From UBA7803 sp040219935 (GTDB taxonomy: Bacteria > Pseudomonadota > Gammaproteobacteria > Pseudomonadales > Azotimanducaceae), in NCBI GenBank assembly GCA_040219935.1, contig JAVJUA010000048.1:62001-126000 (forward strand): DNA of 64,000 nt, in the 5' to 3' direction. This document shows positions 1 through 7,888 of the stretch, one piece after another; positions within the stretch are counted from its first letter, which is position 1; every line of letters starts with the position of its first letter. A program made the position numbers and the translations under genes. Below the pieces are notes generated by a model. That model was not told the DNA's origin and did no database searches. It worked only from the letters and a program-made list of their open reading frames with translations.

Positions 1-5
1 GAGGC

Positions 6-842
6 TCAGCGAGCGGCGTTCAGGGACCAGTCGTAGTGATAGTCGATCGGGCCCTGATGGTCGGCCAGGCGGTCGGCCAGCTCAGGGCGATGGCGCGCCA
101 GATAGGCCAGCAGCCCGGCTCGATCGTCCGCAAAGTCTTCCAGGTACCAGTCGAACAGGCTCGACAGCCGCAGGCGATCGCCGGCGAACGCCACGGCTCT
201 GGGATGCGACAGAAAGCCCTGCTCGGCGCGCACCAGCAGCGGCTCGGTGTTGGCGGGCGTGAACGCCTCCGGCATCAGATCCGGGCAGCCCAGGCTGGCG
301 CAGTTGACCGCGAAGTGAATGCGATGATCCTGCCAGATGGGCCGCAGGATGCGGTGCTCGATGTCGTCGAGGCTTACCCGCTCGCCGGCGATCTCCACCA
401 GCTTCGTGCGCCATGGGCCGGTCTGGAAAAGGCCGCCGCCCATTCGCCGGATGCTCTGCTTGCCGGGATGATCGAGCACCACCCGCACGGTGAGCGCGTT
501 GTAGAGATTCACCCAATAGGGAAACTGCTGCGCTCTGGTCAGACCGCGCGGGTCGACCGCGGTGAGGTGGGCGACGTAGGCATCGAGCGCGCTGCGGTGA
601 TCGTCGGCCACGGCATCGTAGTGAAACAGGGTTCTACCGTCGGCTTCCACCAGGTATGCGTCCAGCAGGCGTTGCCAGGCGCCGTGATCCACGGTGCGAC
701 TGCTGCGCTCGTCGCTGGATGCCCAGAAGGTCCACAGGTCGGCGTCCGGGGCGGCCAGCGCCGGCAGGGCGAGCAGGCTCGTGGTCAGCAGCAGTGCTTT
801 TCTGATCAAAGTCGCTTCCGATTTCACGGAGACCTGCAACAT
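6..842 (-). CDS. Exported DUF547-domain protein
   Basis: A 278-residue protein. Residues 14-31 form a hydrophobic signal peptide ending near ALPALAA, so it is probably periplasmic. The rest resembles DUF547: the WVNLYNALTVRVVLDHPG stretch (about residues 109-126), a conserved His-Phe-Ala-Val-Asn-Cys-Ala-Ser segment (about 176-183) and CPDLMPEAF just after it. DUF547 proteins have no settled biochemical role; a cysteine-peptidase-like fold has been suggested, which I cannot confirm. Its ATG overlaps the stop of the upstream gene (TGATG), so it is the last gene of a four-gene minus-strand run. The start keeps a complete signal peptide. Confidence 0.8.
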   Translation of the reverse strand: MLQVSVKSEATLIRKALLLTTSLLALPALAAPDADLWTFWASSDERSSRTVDHGAWQRLLDAYLVEADGRTLFHYDAVADDHRSALDAYVAHLTAVDPRGLTRAQQFPYWVNLYNALTVRVVLDHPGKQSIRRMGGGLFQTGPWRTKLVEIAGERVSLDDIEHRILRPIWQDHRIHFAVNCASLGCPDLMPEAFTPANTEPLLVRAEQGFLSHPRAVAFAGDRLRLSSLFDWYLEDFADDRAGLLAYLARHRPELADRLADHQGPIDYHYDWSLNAAR

Positions 843-1141
843 CAGATCACGGTGAGGTCGACGGGTTCCCGCAGCTCATTGGCGCCGCCACCCGGGGCGT
901 TGACCATCTCGTCGTAGGCGCTGCGATGCACGAAGCTCGCGCGCCGTGCCCCGGCGTCTCGCAGGGCCTGCATGGCGGCGAACCGGCTGCTGAAGGCTTG
1001 CGTCTGATCGCCTTGCCGCAGCGGTGTGCGGCCTGACCCATCGGCGCGAAACACCACGTACATGGATGGGGTCAGCGCGTGAATCTCCAGGGTCGGCTCC
1101 GCGCCGCTGCGAATGTCTTCTGCAAGTTCGGCAAGGTTCAT
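842..1141 (-). CDS. Small DUF6482-like protein
   Basis: A 99-residue protein when started at the ATG giving MNLAELAEDIRSG; an upstream GTG would add about 20 residues with no recognisable content. The pattern (MNL-x-EL start, a short strand reading YVVFRADG, then a run of small and charged residues ending in a Tyr-Asp-Glu-Met-Val motif near the C-terminus) resembles DUF6482, small proteins of unknown function known mainly from gammaproteobacteria. There is no signal peptide or membrane segment. The stop overlaps the start of the DUF547 gene, so the two are probably co-translated. Family assignment is from memory and moderate; that it is a real gene is likely from the tight spacing. Confidence 0.6.
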   Translation of the reverse strand: MNLAELAEDIRSGAEPTLEIHALTPSMYVVFRADGSGRTPLRQGDQTQAFSSRFAAMQALRDAGARRASFVHRSAYDEMVNAPGGGANELREPVDLTVI

Positions 1142-1197
1142 GGGTTCAGGGTGCGGGCCTCGATGTGAAGCGGCCGTGACGAACGTGGCCGGCGCGC

Positions 1198-1788
1198 TCA
1201 ATCGAGCGCAGGCTCCGCGGCCAGCCGCTGCAGGGTCGCCACGATCAAGGCCCGCTCCGCGTCCTTGACGCGATTCTCCAGGTCTTCGACCCGGTCGCCG
1301 GATCGAACCGGAACGCGAGCCTGGGCGATGACCGGGCCGGCGTCGTACTCGTCCGTCACCAGATGCACCGACGCACCGCTCTCGCGCTCGCCCGCGGCGA
1401 GCACGGCTTCGTGCACGCGGCGCCCGTAGTAACCCCGGCCGCCATACTTGGGCAGCAGCGCTGGATGGGTGTTGACGATGCGATCGCGATAGGCTGCGAG
1501 CACCCGTGGGCCGAGCTTCTTCATGTATCCGGCCAGCAGCACCCAGTCGGCGCCCGACTCGGCAAGCGCCGCCGCCATGGCCTCATCCAGGGCCCGGTCG
1601 TCGGCATGGGTGGCGCTGCTCAGATGCAGCGTCGGAATGCCGCAGCGATGGGCACGGGCCAGCGCCTCGGCACCGCTGTTGTTGGAGATCACCAGCACCA
1701 CCTCGGCCTGCAGGTCGCCCTGCTGGCAGGCGTCGATCACGGCCTGCAGAATCGATCCCCCGTGGGAGGCCAGCGCGGCAATCCGCAT
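1198..1788 (-). CDS. purN: PurN-like phosphoribosylglycinamide formyltransferase
   Basis: A 196-residue formyltransferase-fold protein. Expected role: transfer of formyl from 10-formyl-tetrahydrofolate to GAR in purine synthesis. Catalytic features are present: Asn106 and His108 in NTHPALLP, and Asp149 in the DAGPVIAQ motif. One departure: the N-terminal phosphate-binding loop reads SHGGSILQAV, where canonical PurN has G-S-N-L-Q, so Asn is Ile. This may be a PurN-family relative with another acceptor rather than the housekeeping enzyme. Its ATG shares one base with the stop of the upstream hot-dog gene (ATGA), which fixes the start; a longer reading would only extend into that gene. Confidence 0.75.
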   Translation of the reverse strand: MRIAALASHGGSILQAVIDACQQGDLQAEVVLVISNNSGAEALARAHRCGIPTLHLSSATHADDRALDEAMAAALAESGADWVLLAGYMKKLGPRVLAAYRDRIVNTHPALLPKYGGRGYYGRRVHEAVLAAGERESGASVHLVTDEYDAGPVIAQARVPVRSGDRVEDLENRVKDAERALIVATLQRLAAEPALD

Positions 1789-2558
1789 CACTCCGCGACC
1801 CGGAAGATGGCCGTGTGAACGATCTCGGTGGTGACCGTGGTCTCGCGCCGATAGGTCAGATACAGCTTCAGGAACTGATGCCCCTTGCGCTCCCACTTCT
1901 CTTCCACGGCGGCACGGATCTCCACGGTGTCGCCCACCCGCAGCGGCGAGCGGTGACGGATCTCGGAGCCGACGTGAATCCAGGCCGGCATCACGTACTC
2001 GCGGGTCAGCGCACGATTGGCGAGCTGCAGCAGGCCGTGGGGGTGGGCGACGAAGCGGTAGATGGGCAGCTCATCGGCCACCTGGCGGCAGAACAAGGTG
2101 TTGGCGTCCTCGGTGATCTGCCAGTGCCAGGGCGTGAGGGTCTGGCCGACCACCACGCTGTCCCAATCCATGGGCACGCGCGCCGACGGCTTGCGAGGGC
2201 CGTCGAGCAGCGTCTGATCGCGCAGCGGCGGCAGGGCGTCCAGCGTCGAGCGCAGCTCCGCCAGCAGCTCGCCTGCCGCGTTCACGCAGCGCGCCGTATG
2301 GGCGTCGCCCTGGGTGTCGAGGGTGATGTCCAGGCTCTCGCCCTCGTAGGCCGGCTTCAGGAAGCGCACCTCGCTCGCCGATGCGGCCAGCCAGCGCTCG
2401 CCGAACCGTTGCACCAGCGGGTGGGTCAGGTAGCCATACACCGCCACGCCGGGCACCAGGCCGCCACGAAACCCGTAGCGACGGGCGACCTCGTCGCTGT
2501 GAATGCGGTTTTCCGAGGCCTCGGAGTGGTTTCTGGCGATGATCTGATAGTTGCCCAT
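1788..2558 (-). CDS. MaoC/hot-dog-fold protein (putative thioester dehydratase)
   Basis: A 256-residue cytoplasmic protein that looks like two hot-dog units. The N-terminal half has the hydratase-like stretch GGLVPGVAVYGYLTHPL (about residues 32-48) and the strand EVRFLKPAYEGESL; the second half repeats the logic with YRFVAHPHGLLQLANRAL and RHRSPLRVGDTVEIRAAVEEK. Double hot-dog proteins of about this size usually act on acyl-CoA or acyl-ACP thioesters. I cannot see a clean catalytic Asp/His pair of the R-hydratase type, so the reaction is unassigned. First gene of the minus-strand run; the ATG gives MGNYQIIARNH. Confidence 0.65.
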   Translation of the reverse strand: MGNYQIIARNHSEASENRIHSDEVARRYGFRGGLVPGVAVYGYLTHPLVQRFGERWLAASASEVRFLKPAYEGESLDITLDTQGDAHTARCVNAAGELLAELRSTLDALPPLRDQTLLDGPRKPSARVPMDWDSVVVGQTLTPWHWQITEDANTLFCRQVADELPIYRFVAHPHGLLQLANRALTREYVMPAWIHVGSEIRHRSPLRVGDTVEIRAAVEEKWERKGHQFLKLYLTYRRETTVTTEIVHTAIFRVAE

Positions 2559-2590
2559 GGGTGCCGCCGGGTGACTGCCGGGGCGCTATT

Positions 2591-2654
2591 CTGCCCCAAG
2601 CCCGGGCGCCGGGCACACCACCGCGCCGGCCTGCGCAGGGTCGGCTTGGGGCAG
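2591..2654. repeat. 12-bp inverted repeat between divergent genes
   Basis: CTGCCCCAAGCC at 2591-2602 is matched exactly by its reverse complement at 2643-2654, with a 40-base, very GC-rich spacer containing a smaller nested GGCGC/GCGCC pairing. It sits in the 124-base gap between the divergently transcribed hot-dog gene and the first ArsA-family gene. It could form a structured leader for either transcript or bind a regulator of both. The pairing is seen in the sequence; the role is inferred. Confidence 0.4.
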
Positions 2655-2682
2655 GGGCCCGGCTGCGGTACCGTGTGGCCGC

Positions 2683-3597
2683 ATGGATCGGCAGCACCGC
2701 GACCATCGGCTTCTCATCGTCACCGGCAAGGGCGGCGTCGGCAAGACGCTGCTGGCCGCCGCGCTGGCGCGCATCTCGGCGCGCCAGGGCCGGCGCACGG
2801 TGCTGGTGACCATGGACAGCCGCGACGACCAGCACCCGCTGCTCGGCGTGCCGCTGCGTTACCGGCCCCAGCCCTCCGGACTCGGCTTCGACGTCAGCCG
2901 CGTGGATGCCTTCGAGGCGGTGGCCGAGTACGCGCGCCGTACCATGCCCATGGGCCTGCTCTACGAGGGCGTGTTCCGCTCTCGCGCGTTCCGCGACTTC
3001 GCTGCCGCGGCGCCCGGCTTCGAGGCGCTGATGTGCCTCGGCAAGCTCTTCAATCTGGCCACCCAGACCGACTATCGGCAGGTGGTTTTCGACGCCCCGG
3101 CCACCGGCCACCTGCGCGAGCTGCTCGAGGTGCCCGCGGCCACCCAGCGTGCGGTGCGGGTAGGGCCCCTCAACCACAATGCGCGCAAGATCGAAGACCT
3201 GCTGCTCGATCCCGACCGCACGCGGGTGCTGGTGGCCACCCTTCCCGAAGAGATGCCGGTACGTGAGGCGATGGAGACCGTGGCCCTGTGCCGCGACCAT
3301 TGGCGCATGGGCGTGGGACCGGTACTGGTCAACCGGCTGGTGACGGGAACCGTCTCGGCGGACGAGCTGTCACGGTTGACGGCCCTGGAAGCCGACGGCG
3401 CCCTCGGCCCTGCGGCCCGGCGGGCCGTGGCGGTGGCGCGCAGCCGGCAGGCGCTGGCCATGGCCCAGGCCGCGGCGCTGGCGCCGTTGGCGACCATCGG
3501 GCTGCCAATGCTGCGGGTACCACGCCTGCCGGGTGCCGGCGTCGGCAGCGAGGGGCTGCTGGACGAGGTGGCGCGGCACCTGGAGCCGGGGCTGTGA
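2683..3597 (+). CDS. ArsA/Get3-family ATPase, first of a pair
   Basis: A 304-residue P-loop ATPase. The deviant Walker A of the ArsA/Get3 type (GKGGVGKT) is at residues 15-22, a switch-like MDSRD follows the second strand, and the ArsA signature appears as DAPATGHLRELL, close to the classical DTAPTGHTLRLL. Members power arsenite export (ArsA), insert tail-anchored proteins (Get3) or have unknown roles. No arsB or arsR lies nearby, so an arsenic function is not supported. It is translationally coupled to a second ArsA-family gene (GTGA overlap); such tandem pairs probably work as heterodimers. Confidence 0.85.
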   Translation: MDRQHRDHRLLIVTGKGGVGKTLLAAALARISARQGRRTVLVTMDSRDDQHPLLGVPLRYRPQPSGLGFDVSRVDAFEAVAEYARRTMPMGLLYEGVFRSRAFRDFAAAAPGFEALMCLGKLFNLATQTDYRQVVFDAPATGHLRELLEVPAATQRAVRVGPLNHNARKIEDLLLDPDRTRVLVATLPEEMPVREAMETVALCRDHWRMGVGPVLVNRLVTGTVSADELSRLTALEADGALGPAARRAVAVARSRQALAMAQAAALAPLATIGLPMLRVPRLPGAGVGSEGLLDEVARHLEPGL

Positions 3598-4739
3598 GCC
3601 GCCTCGACCTGCCGGCCCTGGTCCGGTCGAGCCGCGTGATCGTTTGCTGCGGCAGCGGCGGCGTCGGCAAGACCACGTCGGCGGCCGCGCTCGGCGTGCT
3701 GGCGGCGCGTCTGGGGCGCAAGGCGCAGGTCATGACCATCGATCCGGCCCGACGCCTGGCGCAGGCCATGGGCCTCGAGGCGCTCGATGATCAGCCTCGG
3801 CGGGTCGACCTGCCGGCGCCCGGCGAGCTGTGGGCGATGATGCTGGACACCCAGCGCGCGTTCGACCGGCTGGTGGCGCGCCATGCGCCGGATGCCAAGG
3901 TGCGGGACGCCATCTATGCCAACGCCTACTACCAGCAGTTGTCGCGCTCGCTGGCCGGCTCGCGGGAGCTGGTGGCCATGGAGCGCGTGCTCGAGGCGAC
4001 CCTGGAGGGCGATCAGGATCTGCTGATCGTCGACACCGCACCGTCGCAGCATGCGCTCGACTTCCTGGATGCGCCCGGCCGCCTGGTCAGCCTGCTCGAC
4101 GGCTCCATGACCGGCTGGCTGCTGCGGCCGTACGGCCTGGCTGCCCGTGCCCAGTTCGACTGGTTCCGGCAATCGTCGGCGCTGACGCTGAAGTTTTTCG
4201 AGCGCCTGGCGGGGGTGCAGGTGCTGGCCGACCTGTCCGACTTCCTGCTGGCGTTCTCCAGCATGTTCGATGGCTTTCGCGAGCGATCGCACCGTGTGCA
4301 GGCCCTGATGCGCGAGCCGAGCACGGCCTTTCTGCTGGTCTGCGCGCCCGAGGCCGCCAGCCTCTCCCAGGTTGACCGCTTCGCCGAGCGCCTGTCCGGC
4401 GACGGCTTCGGGGTAGCCGGAGTGCTGGTGAACCGTGTGCACCCGGGGCCGGAGGGCATCGACGCAACGGTAGCCGGCGCCGAGCAACTCTCGCTCAGCG
4501 ACGACGACGTCGGGCTGCTGGCCGCCGCCGGCGAGGCCGCCTACTCGGACATGCCGCTGCCGGACCGGCTGGCCGAGCTGTGGCGGGAGGACGTGCTGCT
4601 GCGACGCGCCGATCTGGCCGCCCTCGCGCCGCTGCGCACGCGCGACCTGCCCCTGCACACGGTGCCGCGCTGGATGCGTGATCTGCACAGCATGGCGGAT
4701 CTGCAAGCCTTCGCTGACGCGCTCGCCGCTCAGCCGTAG
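3594..4739 (+). CDS. ArsA/Get3-family ATPase, second of a pair
   Basis: A 381-residue protein when started at the GTG overlapping the previous stop (GTGA). This removes an extension that would only read through the first ArsA gene in another frame. The Walker A motif GSGGVGKT is at about residues 20-27, MTIDPARRLAQ marks the switch region and DTAPSQHALDFLDAPG is the ArsA-type signature. It is longer than its partner and carries an extra helical region (about residues 190-260) that could be a client- or substrate-binding lobe. The gene ends 10 bases inside the convergent TRAP permease gene. Confidence 0.85.
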   Translation: MSRLDLPALVRSSRVIVCCGSGGVGKTTSAAALGVLAARLGRKAQVMTIDPARRLAQAMGLEALDDQPRRVDLPAPGELWAMMLDTQRAFDRLVARHAPDAKVRDAIYANAYYQQLSRSLAGSRELVAMERVLEATLEGDQDLLIVDTAPSQHALDFLDAPGRLVSLLDGSMTGWLLRPYGLAARAQFDWFRQSSALTLKFFERLAGVQVLADLSDFLLAFSSMFDGFRERSHRVQALMREPSTAFLLVCAPEAASLSQVDRFAERLSGDGFGVAGVLVNRVHPGPEGIDATVAGAEQLSLSDDDVGLLAAAGEAAYSDMPLPDRLAELWREDVLLRRADLAALAPLRTRDLPLHTVPRWMRDLHSMADLQAFADALAAQP

Positions 4740-6079
4740 GCCTGGCCCGGCAGCCACGTCACCAGCGCCTGCCAGTTGAACAGAATCACCAGCCCGAGAA
4801 GCTGCAGCAGAATGAACGGCACCACGCCGCGGTAGATGGTGATCACGTCGACGCCGGGCGGCGCCACGCCCTTCAGGTAGAAGATGGCGAAGCCCACCGG
4901 CGGCGTCAGGAAGCTGGTCTGCAGGCAGACGGCAAACATCACCGTGAACCATACCGGGTCGAAGCCGAGCCCGATCACCACCGGCGAGACCAGCGGCAGG
5001 ATGATCAGCGTCAGCTCGATCCAGTCGAGAAAGAAGCCGAGCACGAACGTGGCCAGCAGTATGGTGATGACGATGCCGTTGGCGTCGAACGGCAACCCGA
5101 GCAGCGCCCGCTCGATCAGGTGGTCGCCACCGAGCCCGCGCAGCACCAGCGCGAAGGCGGTGGCGCCGAGCAGCACGGCAAAGATGAAGGCGGTGGTGCG
5201 CGTGGTTTCGCGCAGCACGTCGCGCAGCGCCGTGAGGTCGAGCTGGCGCTTGATCAGGGCCAGCAGCAGCGCACCGGCGGCGCCGACGCCGGCCGCTTCG
5301 GTGGGGGTGGCGAGGCCCATGAAGATGCTGCCCAGCACCGCCAGAATCAGGAATGCGGGCGGCAGCACGGCGAGAAACAGATCGCGAATCGCTGCCCAGT
5401 CCACGGGTTCGCGGGCGGCCGCCGGCGCGCCTTCCGGCCGTACCAGCCCGTAGACCAGCAGATAGGCGATGTACAGCCCGCCCAGCAGCGCGCCGGGGAA
5501 CACCGCGCCCAGGAACAGGTCGCCGACGCTCATGGCCATGCGGTCGGCCATCAGCACCAGCATGATGCTCGGCGGAATCAGAATGCCGAGGGTGCCCACG
5601 GCGCACACCGTGCCGGCAGCGAGGGCGCGGTCGTAGCCCTGATTCAGCATCACCGGCAGGCCGAGCAGCGCCAGCAGCACCACCGACGCGCCGATGATGC
5701 CGGTGGTGGCGGCCAGCAGCAGGCCGATCAGGGTGACGGTGATGGCCAGCCCGCCACGCAGGCCGCCGAACAGGCGCGAGAAGCTCATCATCAGCTCGCG
5801 GGCGATGCCGGAACGGTCGAGCAGCAGCCCCATCAGCACGAACATGGGCAGGGCCACCATGACCCAGTTCTCCATGACGTTCCAGATGCGATCGACCGTG
5901 ATCGACGTGTAGCTCCAGCTCATGCCCATGGGCACCTGGAAATCCACCTCGAGAACGATGGCGAGACCGGTGAACACCACGGCCAGGCCGCCCAGAACCC
6001 AGGCCACCGGGAACCCCGTGAACACCAGCACCATGAAGCTCACGAACATGAGCACCGACAGCACCTCGTTGCCGGTCAC
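4730..6079 (-). CDS. dctM: TRAP transporter large membrane subunit DctM
   Basis: A 449-residue, very hydrophobic protein with about a dozen membrane segments, typical of the DctM subunit that carries the sodium-coupled transport path of TRAP systems. Recognisable family stretches include the PTGLLLAATTGIIGASVVL-like glycine-rich region, IPPSIMLVLMADRM and TPTEAAGVGAAGALLLAL. The start is the GTG overlapping the dctQ stop (GTGA); the frame upstream reads as noise inside dctQ. Last gene of a dctP-dctQ-dctM operon on the minus strand. Confidence 0.93.
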   Translation of the reverse strand: MTGNEVLSVLMFVSFMVLVFTGFPVAWVLGGLAVVFTGLAIVLEVDFQVPMGMSWSYTSITVDRIWNVMENWVMVALPMFVLMGLLLDRSGIARELMMSFSRLFGGLRGGLAITVTLIGLLLAATTGIIGASVVLLALLGLPVMLNQGYDRALAAGTVCAVGTLGILIPPSIMLVLMADRMAMSVGDLFLGAVFPGALLGGLYIAYLLVYGLVRPEGAPAAAREPVDWAAIRDLFLAVLPPAFLILAVLGSIFMGLATPTEAAGVGAAGALLLALIKRQLDLTALRDVLRETTRTTAFIFAVLLGATAFALVLRGLGGDHLIERALLGLPFDANGIVITILLATFVLGFFLDWIELTLIILPLVSPVVIGLGFDPVWFTVMFAVCLQTSFLTPPVGFAIFYLKGVAPPGVDVITIYRGVVPFILLQLLGLVILFNWQALVTWLPGQAYG

Positions 6080-6597
6080 TGCGAATCGCCTCCGGCTCTG
6101 AACAGAAACGCCCAGACGCGGCTCAGCCGGGAGATGGCGGCCAGCAGCAGCAGCAGGAATCCCAGCGGCAGCATGGCCTTGATCACCCACCGGTACGGCA
6201 GCCCGCCGGGCGCCTGGGAGTGCTCGCCGAGCTGATAGCTCTGCAGCACGAAAGGCACCGAGAACACCAGGATCAGGGCGATGAACGGGAACAGTAGCAG
6301 CAGCGTGCCGTAGAGCTCGATCCAGGCGCGCCAGCGTGGCGGCAGCCGCTCGTGCAGCACGTCCACGCGGATGTGCACATCGCTCTGGCAGGCGTAGCCG
6401 AGACCGAGCAGGAATCCGGTGGCATAGAGGTGCCACTGAATCTCCTCGAACTCGATGTGACCTTCGCCGAACGCATAGCGCATCACCACGTTGGCGCAGA
6501 TCACCACCAGCAGCACCAGCCAGAGCCAGGATGCCCACTCGCCCAGGCGCTTGAGCCAGCGATCCAGCGATCGCGACAGGGCGGTCTCCGGCAGCAT
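6076..6597 (-). CDS. dctQ: TRAP transporter small membrane subunit DctQ
   Basis: A 173-residue protein with four predicted membrane segments (about residues 20-42, 53-70, 95-118, 145-165), the DctQ architecture. It pairs with DctM in the inner membrane to receive substrate from the periplasmic DctP receptor. The E-E-I-Q-W-H segment in the first cytoplasmic-periplasmic stretch is typical of the family. Start and stop each overlap the flanking TRAP genes by a few bases, so all three are translationally coupled. Confidence 0.92.
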   Translation of the reverse strand: MLPETALSRSLDRWLKRLGEWASWLWLVLLVVICANVVMRYAFGEGHIEFEEIQWHLYATGFLLGLGYACQSDVHIRVDVLHERLPPRWRAWIELYGTLLLLFPFIALILVFSVPFVLQSYQLGEHSQAPGGLPYRWVIKAMLPLGFLLLLLAAISRLSRVWAFLFRAGGDSQ

Positions 6598-7718
6598 CAG
6601 AAGTCCCTCGGCAGGTACGCGCGGGACTTCCAGTGCGCGTAGTCCGACCGGAAGCGCTGCTGCGACTCGAGGATAGTGGCGAAGTCGGCGTCGGCGTCCG
6701 CTTCCTCGGCGAGCACCTGGTCGGTGATCGTCTGCAGCTCGCGCAGCACGTCCTCCGGCAGCGACTCGACCTTGACGCCCTCGGCGGCGAACTCGCGGAT
6801 GATGGGCCCCTGCAGGCCTTCGGAGCGGGCCAGGTTGCGGGTCACGCCGGCGGTGCAGACGGTCTCGAGAAGGCTGCGGCTGGCCGGTGTCAGGGCCTGC
6901 CAGCGCTCGATGTTGACGGTCAGGTGGAAGGCCGTGGCGGGCTGATGCCAGCCCGGATAGTAGTTGTAGGGTGCGATGCGGCTGAAGCCGAGGCGCTGGT
7001 CCACCACCGGCAGGGCGTATTCGGTGGCGTCGATGGCGCCCTTTTCCAGGGCCTGGAAGATCTCACCCCCGGCCAGCATGGTGACCGATGCGCCGGCGCG
7101 GGCGATCACCTTGCCGCCGATGCCGGCGAAGCGGATCTTCAGACCTCGCAGGTCGGCGAGCGATCGTACCGGCACCCGGAACCAGCCGGCCGTTTCCGGA
7201 CCGGTGATGCCGCACAGCAGCGGATGAATGGCGTGGCGGTGATACAGCGCCTCGGCCAGGGCACGGCCGCCGCCCTCGAACCACCAGGCGGAGAACTCCC
7301 ACGGCTCCATGCCGAAGGGCACCGCGCCGAGCAGGGCGGAAGCCGGAATCTTGCCCTGGTCGTAGCCGAGCCAGGTGTACCCGGCCTCCACCTTGGCGTC
7401 ACGCACGGCATCGGTGATGCTGAACGGCGGCACGATCTCGCCGGGCTCGAAGATGTCGAGGCGCATGCGATCGGCGGTGGCCGCTGCCAGGCTATCGCTG
7501 ACGTAGAGGGCGTTGTCCCCCAGCGCCGGCAGGTTGGTGGCGAACGCGACCGGTACCCGCCAGCGGAAGCGCTCGGCGGCGGCGCGCTCGTCAGCGTCCG
7601 AAATCACTCCGGCAGCCCGGCCTGGCGGCCGCAGCGCCAGGCTGCCCAGCAGGCCCGCAAGGAGCGCGATCACCACGGCGACCGCGGCGGCCCGCTGGCT
7701 CACCGTACCTCGTGTCAT
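6597..7718 (-). CDS. dctP: TRAP transporter substrate-binding protein DctP
   Basis: A 373-residue DctP-type solute receptor starting at MTRGTVSQRAAAV. A hydrophobic N-terminal segment (about residues 9-28) acts as a signal peptide or anchor. The body shows the receptor layout, with the Arg-containing GLKIRFAGIGG motif that in characterised DctP proteins binds the ligand carboxylate. A purine-rich GGAGGG lies 13 bases upstream of this ATG; the longer start at 7778 has no site and would leave the signal segment internal. The ligand is probably an organic acid but cannot be read from sequence. Confidence 0.9.
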   Translation of the reverse strand: MTRGTVSQRAAAVAVVIALLAGLLGSLALRPPGRAAGVISDADERAAAERFRWRVPVAFATNLPALGDNALYVSDSLAAATADRMRLDIFEPGEIVPPFSITDAVRDAKVEAGYTWLGYDQGKIPASALLGAVPFGMEPWEFSAWWFEGGGRALAEALYHRHAIHPLLCGITGPETAGWFRVPVRSLADLRGLKIRFAGIGGKVIARAGASVTMLAGGEIFQALEKGAIDATEYALPVVDQRLGFSRIAPYNYYPGWHQPATAFHLTVNIERWQALTPASRSLLETVCTAGVTRNLARSEGLQGPIIREFAAEGVKVESLPEDVLRELQTITDQVLAEEADADADFATILESQQRFRSDYAHWKSRAYLPRDF

Positions 7719-7797
7719 TGCTTTTCCGAACCCTCCCCGGGAACGGGCGATTGTGGGAATTGTGGCTGGTGGTTGCAAGAAGCCTCAGAATCGCCAG

Positions 7798-7826
7798 TTG
7801 TCTTTGGCTTTGCATTTGGCTAGCTT
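7798..7826 (+). promoter_or_regulatory. Candidate promoter for the pnt operon
   Basis: TTGTCT at 7798-7803 and TAGCTT at 7821-7826 are separated by 17 bases in the 170-base gap between dctP and pntAA. Two direct copies of TTTGGCT (7803-7809 and 7815-7821) overlap it at 12-base spacing, and two ATTGTGG copies lie about 40 bases upstream, so a regulator could bind here. The hexamers match the sigma-70 consensus only partly. Confidence 0.35.
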
Positions 7827-7888
7827 GTCCGGCTTTGCGCGTTGCAGCATCACGCGCGCGAATTGCACTCAAGCTGCAGGGGGGTTCC

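Noticed and set aside
2683..4739. Arsenic resistance operon
   Set aside because: ArsA-type ATPases alone; no arsB, arsC, arsR or arsD in the vicinity.
3072..5606. Very long antisense open frame on the minus strand across both ArsA genes and dctM
   Set aside because: It opposes two genes with clear P-loop motifs and a transporter gene. Its own translation is Arg/His/Gly-rich low-complexity noise, as expected opposite high-GC codons.
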